Assembly: GCA_050258375.1 (NCBI GenBank)
Contig: JBLMYQ010000064.1
Location: 1-44,859 of the forward strand
Length of the DNA stretch: 44,859 nucleotides
Reading direction: 5' to 3'
Source of the DNA: JBLMYQ01 sp050258375
Lineage (GTDB): Bacteria > Bacillota > Clostridia > Acetivibrionales > UBA4821
The position numbers were made by a program, and so were the translations under genes. Below, one piece after another: positions 41,396-44,859 of the stretch. Numbering within the stretch: the stretch's first letter is position 1; every line of letters begins with the position of its first letter. Below the pieces are notes generated by a model. The model did no database searches and had not been told where the DNA came from. It was given only the letters and a program-made list of their open reading frames with translations.

Positions 41396-42577
41396 ATGAA
41401 AGCCAAAGAACTGAAACCCAATGTGTTTTACACAGGAGCAATCGATTGGGATAGGAGGCTGTTTGACTCTTTAATATCACTGCCTGAAGGCACAAGCTAT
41501 AACTCATATCTTGTTAAAGGAAGCCAAAAAGTTGCACTTATAGATACAGTGGATACTTCTAAAGAGAATGAGCTCCTGTCCAATCTGCGAGACTTAGAGG
41601 TCAATATTGATTACGTTGTTGTACAACATGCAGAGCAAGACCATTCGGGAACCATACCAAAGGTATTGGAAATGTATCCGGATGCAAAAATTCTTTGTAA
41701 TCCTAAGTGCAAAGATTTGCTTATAGAAATGCTTTTGATTCCTATAGATAAAATCGTAACCGTAGATGACGGCGAAACTGTTTCTTTAGGCAATAAGACT
41801 CTTGAATTTATATATACCTCATGGGTACACTGGCCTGAGACAATGGTAACATATCTTAAGGAAGATAAAATTCTTTTTTCGTGTGACTTCTTGGGAGCTC
41901 ATTATGCTTCCAGTAAGCTTTTTGTTGATGATGAAAAGGCAGTGTATAGTGCTGCAAAAAGATATTTTGCTGAAATAATGATGCCTTTTAGAAATAATAT
42001 TAAAACAAATCTTGAAAAGATAGGCGGACTGGAAATTGAAATCATAGCACCAAGTCACGGACAAGTTTATAAAGACCCTGATTTCATAATGGATGCATAT
42101 AAGGAATGGTCATCTGATGAAGTTAAAAATCTGGTTATAGTTCCGTATGTTTCAATGCATGGGAGTACTACTAAAATGGTGGAATATCTTGTAAGTGCAC
42201 TTTCTGAACGAGGTATACCAGCTAAACCCTTTAATCTTTCGGTTACTGATATCGGAGAACTAGCAATGAATCTAGTGGATGCCGCAACCGTAGTAATAGG
42301 ATCACCCGCAGTTTTGGCAGGACCTCATCCTATTGCGATGAATGCAGTATATCTCGTAAATGTACTGAGACCAAAAACCCACTTTACTTCAATAATCGGT
42401 TCTTATGGTTGGGGGAGTAGGATGACCGAAATAATTTCAAGCGGATTAACGAATGTCAAGGCTGAAATGGTTGAACCGGTTGTTGTTAAAGGATATCCAA
42501 AAGAAGATGATTTTAAAGCATTGGACAAAATGGCTGATGAGATATTCAACAAGCATAAACAAGCTGATATATTATAA
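41396..42577 (+). CDS. fprA: A-type flavoprotein FprA (diiron/FMN O2-NO reductase)
   Basis: The product is 393 residues. Metallo-β-lactamase-like diiron domain (1-250; HAEQDHSG with the diiron ligands, SCDFLGAH, IAPSHG) followed by a flavodoxin domain (about 255-390; YVSMHGSTTKMVEYLVSAL for FMN, and PAVLAGPHP). It reduces O2 to water and NO to N2O using electrons from Hrb. ATG 41396 just after the Hrb stop; AAGGAG upstream. The long frame back to 41321 is inside hrb and not used. Confidence 0.95.
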   Translation: MKAKELKPNVFYTGAIDWDRRLFDSLISLPEGTSYNSYLVKGSQKVALIDTVDTSKENELLSNLRDLEVNIDYVVVQHAEQDHSGTIPKVLEMYPDAKILCNPKCKDLLIEMLLIPIDKIVTVDDGETVSLGNKTLEFIYTSWVHWPETMVTYLKEDKILFSCDFLGAHYASSKLFVDDEKAVYSAAKRYFAEIMMPFRNNIKTNLEKIGGLEIEIIAPSHGQVYKDPDFIMDAYKEWSSDEVKNLVIVPYVSMHGSTTKMVEYLVSALSERGIPAKPFNLSVTDIGELAMNLVDAATVVIGSPAVLAGPHPIAMNAVYLVNVLRPKTHFTSIIGSYGWGSRMTEIISSGLTNVKAEMVEPVVVKGYPKEDDFKALDKMADEIFNKHKQADIL

Positions 42578-42591
42578 AGGGGGGAGTAAAT

Positions 42592-42966
42592 ATGGTAGAA
42601 ATGTTTCAAGTCTACAAATGTGCAGTTTGTGGGAATATTATCGAAATCATTCATGTGGGCGGTGGGCAGCTTGTGTGCTGCGGTCAGCCCATGACCCTTA
42701 TGGAAGAGAATAAGCAGGATGCAAATCTTGAAAAACATGTGCCTGTAGTTGAGAAAAAGGAGAAAGGCATAAAAGTTCAAGTTGGTTCTGTTTTGCATCC
42801 CATGGAAGAAAAACATTATATCCAATGGATTGAAGCCATTGCTGGAGATAAAGTTCAGAGGAAGTTTTTAAAACCGGGAGATAAACCAGAGGCTGAGTTC
42901 GAAGTTAGCGCAGAAAATGTTAAAGTAAGAGAATTATGCAATTTACATGGATTATGGTCAAATTAA
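42592..42966 (+). CDS. dfx: Desulfoferrodoxin (two-iron superoxide reductase)
   Basis: The product is 124 residues. N-terminal desulforedoxin-like iron centre with CAVCG...VCCGQPM (CxxC and CC), and the catalytic centre II with EKHVPVV, H (in LHPMEEKHYIQW) and CNLHGLW near the end. It reduces superoxide to hydrogen peroxide in anaerobes, with electrons usually from rubredoxin. ATG with GGGGGGAG; 14 bp after fprA, so it completes the hrb-fprA-dfx operon. With the dead rubrerythrin, peroxide removal may rely on another gene. Confidence 0.95.
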   Translation: MVEMFQVYKCAVCGNIIEIIHVGGGQLVCCGQPMTLMEENKQDANLEKHVPVVEKKEKGIKVQVGSVLHPMEEKHYIQWIEAIAGDKVQRKFLKPGDKPEAEFEVSAENVKVRELCNLHGLWSN

Positions 42967-43350
42967 TTCTAAAAATAGACTTAATGATAAGAGTAAATGC
43001 CATCCTTATTAAGTAATATCAAAAATAAGCTTTATCCTAAAAATATCTTCTATCTTGGTTACTTTAAATTCATTCCATAAAATTTACCCTTTAAACAAAA
43101 AAGGAAAAAGTGAGAGAAAACAGGTAAGATATTGATTTTTCAAATTAACTAATGATAAACTATGCTTGGCTATAATAAATTTTTACAAATCAAGTGAACA
43201 TTCATAGGAATCCGGTGCTTTTTTGTCGCCGAGTTGTAGCCGGAAGGAATAAAATTGAATAAAAAGAAGTAAAACAAAATAAAATTAAAACCTTTGAAAA
43301 AGCTTGGCAAATCAGCAAGAAACGGTTCTGATTTAAAATGACTTAAAGGG
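42967..43350. other. AT-rich spacer, no gene seen
   Basis: About 385 bp between dfx and the tRNA-Gln fragment. I see no gene, promoter of good quality or terminator. A TCCGG...CCGGA inverted pair spans 43211-43244 and includes the 12-mer GTCGCCGAGTTG also present at 39671-39682. Confidence 0.6.
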
Positions 43351-43351
43351 T

Positions 43352-43393
43352 CTTTGACTCTGGTATTTCGTTGGTTCGAATCCAGCCAGCCCA
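43352..43393 (+). repeat. Isolated 3' half of tRNA-Gln, candidate attachment site
   Basis: 42 bp with 40 matches to 39559-39600 of tRNA-Gln (differences at one anticodon-arm-flanking base and one acceptor base). It begins in the anticodon loop and ends at the acceptor end; no 5' half is present. Encodes no CCA. Interpretable as the attR scar of the segment 39601-43393, or as a decayed duplicate tRNA. Confidence 0.8.
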
Positions 43394-43433
43394 AAAAGGA
43401 ACAATCTGTCTGGAGCCTGTTCCTTTTGTTTTT
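43394..43433 (+). terminator. Terminator after the tRNA-Gln fragment
   Basis: AAAAGGAACA (43394-43403) pairs exactly with TGTTCCTTTT (43419-43428), then GTTTTT. Probably the original tRNA-unit terminator; it directly precedes the acyltransferase ribosome site. Confidence 0.8.
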
Positions 43434-43444
43434 AGGAGGAAGAA

Positions 43445-44404
43445 ATGGATATAGCTAAAGAGAGGGATTACTATTTTGATAATGTAAAATTTCTGCTGAT
43501 TTTGCTGGTTGTTATCGGACATACCATTGAACCTTTAATTAAGGCTGATTTGAATCTAAAAGCGATTTATATATTTATCTATACCTTTCATATGCCGCTG
43601 TTTATATTAATTTCAGGATACTTTTCCAAGAATATAGGCGCAGATAAATACTTTATTAAAAATGTAAGAAAAATATTAGTTCCGTATATAATCTTTCAGA
43701 TTCTTTATTTCTTTTTCTTTAGATTTGGAATGAACAATATTCAAACCAAATTTTCGCTGCTTACTCCGTATTGGATAATGTGGTTCATGTTTTCGATGTT
43801 CATTTGGAAATCAATATTGCCATACTTTGTTAAAATAAAATATCCCCTATTGGTTTCGGTAATAATAGCAGTTATTGCTGGCTACATACCCCAAATAGGA
43901 TATTTCTTAAGCTTATCCCGGACAATAACCTTCTTCCCGTTTTTCCTATTGGGCTATTACTTAAAGAAGCCGGATATTGAAAAGCTAAATACTCTTAATA
44001 AGAAGATTATATCAATAATTATTTTGGTTTGCGGGCTTATCGTAATTTATTACTTTTCACAAAGTATATATTATGGTTGGCTATACGGCTGTACTTCTTA
44101 TGCAAGCCTGAAAGCCTCTCAATGGTATGCCGGACTATACAGATTAGGGATTTTTTTAGCGGCAGCTATCTTTTCATTTGCAGTATTAACACTGGTTCCG
44201 AGGAAGAAGACAGTGTTTAGCGAAATGGGAATGAGAACGATATATTTATATTTACTACATGGCTTTGTTGTTAAATTGTTTGTGAAATATGATTTGTACT
44301 CTTCTCTTGACATTAAGGTCTTAATATTTGCAGCAATATTGATTTCTGTTATTCTTTCCAGTAAATTTGTTGAAAGGATAACTAAGCCGCTTGTTCAGCC
44401 ATAG
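43445..44404 (+). CDS. Acyltransferase 3 family membrane protein
   Basis: The product is 319 residues with about ten membrane helices. The N-terminal YYFDNVKFLLILLVVIGHTIEP (FDNVKFLLI...GHT) and FHMPLFILISGYFSK are the family signature. These enzymes transfer acyl groups (often acetyl) to sugars of cell-surface polymers or small molecules. Strong AGGAGGAAG before ATG. No surface-polysaccharide genes adjoin it, so substrate is unknown. It lies just outside the tRNA-Gln fragment. An unpaired ORF inside it in another frame is not a gene. Confidence 0.9.
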   Translation: MDIAKERDYYFDNVKFLLILLVVIGHTIEPLIKADLNLKAIYIFIYTFHMPLFILISGYFSKNIGADKYFIKNVRKILVPYIIFQILYFFFFRFGMNNIQTKFSLLTPYWIMWFMFSMFIWKSILPYFVKIKYPLLVSVIIAVIAGYIPQIGYFLSLSRTITFFPFFLLGYYLKKPDIEKLNTLNKKIISIIILVCGLIVIYYFSQSIYYGWLYGCTSYASLKASQWYAGLYRLGIFLAAAIFSFAVLTLVPRKKTVFSEMGMRTIYLYLLHGFVVKLFVKYDLYSSLDIKVLIFAAILISVILSSKFVERITKPLVQP

Positions 44405-44474
44405 ATTTAAGGTGTTAAAAAAGGGCGAATATTAATATTCTTTAAATGCTCTTTAAAAAATAAGTAAAAGGGAC

Positions 44475-44503
44475 TTGAAAAAAGTACTCTTATGAAGTAC
44501 AAT
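44475..44503 (+). promoter_or_regulatory. Promoter of tRNA-Leu
   Basis: TTGAAA (44475-44480), 17-bp spacer, TACAAT (44498-44503), 22 bp before the tRNA. Confidence 0.65.
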
Positions 44504-44525
44504 ACTCTTCGAGTGCTAAATAAAT

Positions 44526-44609
44526 GCGGGCGTGGCGGAATTGGCAGACGCGCTAGACTTAGGATCTAGTGTCCCCGACGTGAAGGTTCAAGTCCTTTCG
44601 CCCGCACCA
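44526..44609 (+). tRNA. tRNA-Leu(TAG)
   Basis: Acceptor GCGGGCG/CGCCCGC with A73 and encoded CCA; D arm GCGGAATTGGCAGACGC; anticodon stem CTAGA/TCTAG with TAG at 44560-44562; a long variable arm GTGTCCCCGACGTGA typical for Leu; T arm AGGTTCAAGTCCT. Confidence 0.96.
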
Positions 44610-44615
44610 AAAGTC

Positions 44616-44653
44616 AAAAGGCTCCTGGGAAAATCTCTAAGGGGCTTTTTGTT
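44616..44653 (+). terminator. Terminator after tRNA-Leu
   Basis: AAAAGGCTCC (44616-44625) pairs with GGGGCTTTTT (44641-44650) with G-U pairs, loop of 15 nt, T-run within the right arm. Confidence 0.7.
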
Positions 44654-44690
44654 TGCTTGAATACGGAAAAATGTGTCCAATAAGAAAACA

Positions 44691-44859
44691 GGGAAACCAC
44701 ACGAAGCAAAGTACTGGAGAATAAAAGATAAAATTCTACTTAGACCCCTCTTTCTCCCCTAAAAAGGGGACGAAAAGTAGTTTTTCATAGAAAAATCTTC
44801 ATAGAAATTACTATTCGCTCCCTATCAGGGAGGCTAGGAGGGTCTGGATTTGGAATTAT
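44691..44859. mobile_element. MITE-like element, copy 3 (truncated by window end)
   Basis: Starts GGGAAACCACACGAAG, the left inverted-repeat end of the family, and matches copies 1 and 2 across the CCCCTAAAAAGGGG hairpin, the CGAAAAGTAGTTTTTC arm and the CTCCCTATCAGGGAG hairpin. About 20 bp at the right end lie beyond the window, so the target duplication cannot be checked. It lies 38 bp after the tRNA-Leu terminator. Confidence 0.83.

Larger units (their letters stand above)
39601..43393. mobile_element. Putative tRNA-Gln-integrated remnant island (~3.8 kb)
   Basis: The segment lies between two direct copies of the 3' half of tRNA-Gln (39559-39600 intact gene; 43352-43393 isolated fragment; 40 of 42 bases identical). 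Just inside the left copy is a decayed tyrosine-integrase fragment, the usual position for an integrase. Inside are a dead rubrerythrin gene and an intact hrb-fprA-dfx cluster. The isolated right fragment is followed by a terminator that probably belonged to the original tRNA unit. Alternatives: a decayed second tRNA-Gln gene, since the fragment's CAGCCCA acceptor strand would not match TGGGATG exactly. No excision genes or catalytic integrase domain remain. Confidence 0.6.

Noticed and set aside
39671..43236. 12-mer GTCGCCGAGTTG shared by both sides of the island as the attachment core
   Set aside because: It is shorter than the 42-bp tRNA repeat and sits inside both tRNA-repeat boundaries at unlike offsets, so the tRNA repeat is the better boundary.
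43170..43394. Minus-strand 74-codon frame over the tRNA-Gln fragment
   Set aside because: Same artefact: the start of the frame is antisense tRNA sequence and the rest is AT-rich spacer.
1..44859. CRISPR arrays
   Set aside because: Repeats seen are dispersed or inverted; no regular direct repeat-spacer pattern and no cas genes.

Overview
The window is AT-rich chromosomal DNA from a low-GC Gram-positive anaerobe, most likely a spore-forming member of the Clostridia. The evidence is the set of families present: a T-box, a lysine riboswitch, an L20-type leader, sporulation-type genes (YtfJ/GerW, YhcN/YlaJ-like), CdaA/CdaR, acetate kinase with phosphotransacetylase, and an Hrb–FprA–desulfoferrodoxin set typical of strict anaerobes. 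I cannot name the genus from the sequence alone. No CRISPR array, rRNA gene or intact transposase is visible.

Layout. 1-1.9 kb: a heavily base-paired stretch that looks like a structured RNA, a membrane-anchored gene broken by two frameshifts, and a small unknown membrane protein. 1.9-4 kb: leader plus infC-rpmI-rplT and an rRNA/tRNA methyltransferase. 4-6.2 kb (minus): polysaccharide deacetylase, DUF4364 protein, YhcN/YlaJ-like protein. 6.4-13.7 kb: HD-GYP response regulator, T-box, pheS, pheT and aroA, interrupted by two copies of a ~190 bp MITE-like element. 13.8-16.3 kb: a short candidate membrane peptide and the three AmmeMemoRadiSam genes (Memo/LigB-like, AMMECR1, radical SAM). 16.3-19.9 kb: cdaA-cdaR (c-di-AMP synthesis and its regulator) facing a phosphomannomutase/phosphoglucomutase. 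20-24.3 kb: M50 protease, trpS, scpA, scpB, DUF2953, ytfJ. 24.3-28.1 kb (minus): a lysine-riboswitch operon asd-dapA-dapB plus a free-standing aspartokinase-type ACT protein. 28.1-30.3 kb (minus): pta-ackA. 30.5-39.2 kb: ftsK/spoIIIE, a FapA/DUF342 protein (minus), a β-CASP metallo-β-lactamase, an anchored cyclophilin, phenylacetate-CoA ligase and a double-ACT protein. 39.3-43.4 kb: tRNA-His and tRNA-Gln, then a ~3.8 kb segment bounded by a 42-bp repeat of the tRNA-Gln 3' half. It holds an integrase remnant, a dead rubrerythrin gene and an intact hrb-fprA-dfx oxygen/NO/superoxide defence cluster. 43.4-44.9 kb: an acyltransferase, tRNA-Leu and a third MITE copy cut by the window end.

How the genes work together. 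Most of the window is housekeeping: translation (infC, rpmI, rplT, pheST, trpS, tRNAs), chromosome segregation (scpAB, ftsK), lysine/diaminopimelate synthesis, acetate energy metabolism and cell-envelope signalling. The most interesting parts are: (i) the AmmeMemoRadiSam trio, a widespread system of poorly understood role, here split into separate genes and with a radical SAM enzyme that appears to lack its usual C-terminal cysteine-rich tail; (ii) the tRNA-Gln-bounded oxidative-stress segment; (iii) the MITE-like family with visible terminal inverted repeats and 13-14 bp target duplications, one copy of which separates pheS from pheT; and (iv) the structured RNA at the left edge. All assignments rest on reading motifs and gene order; no database search was run.
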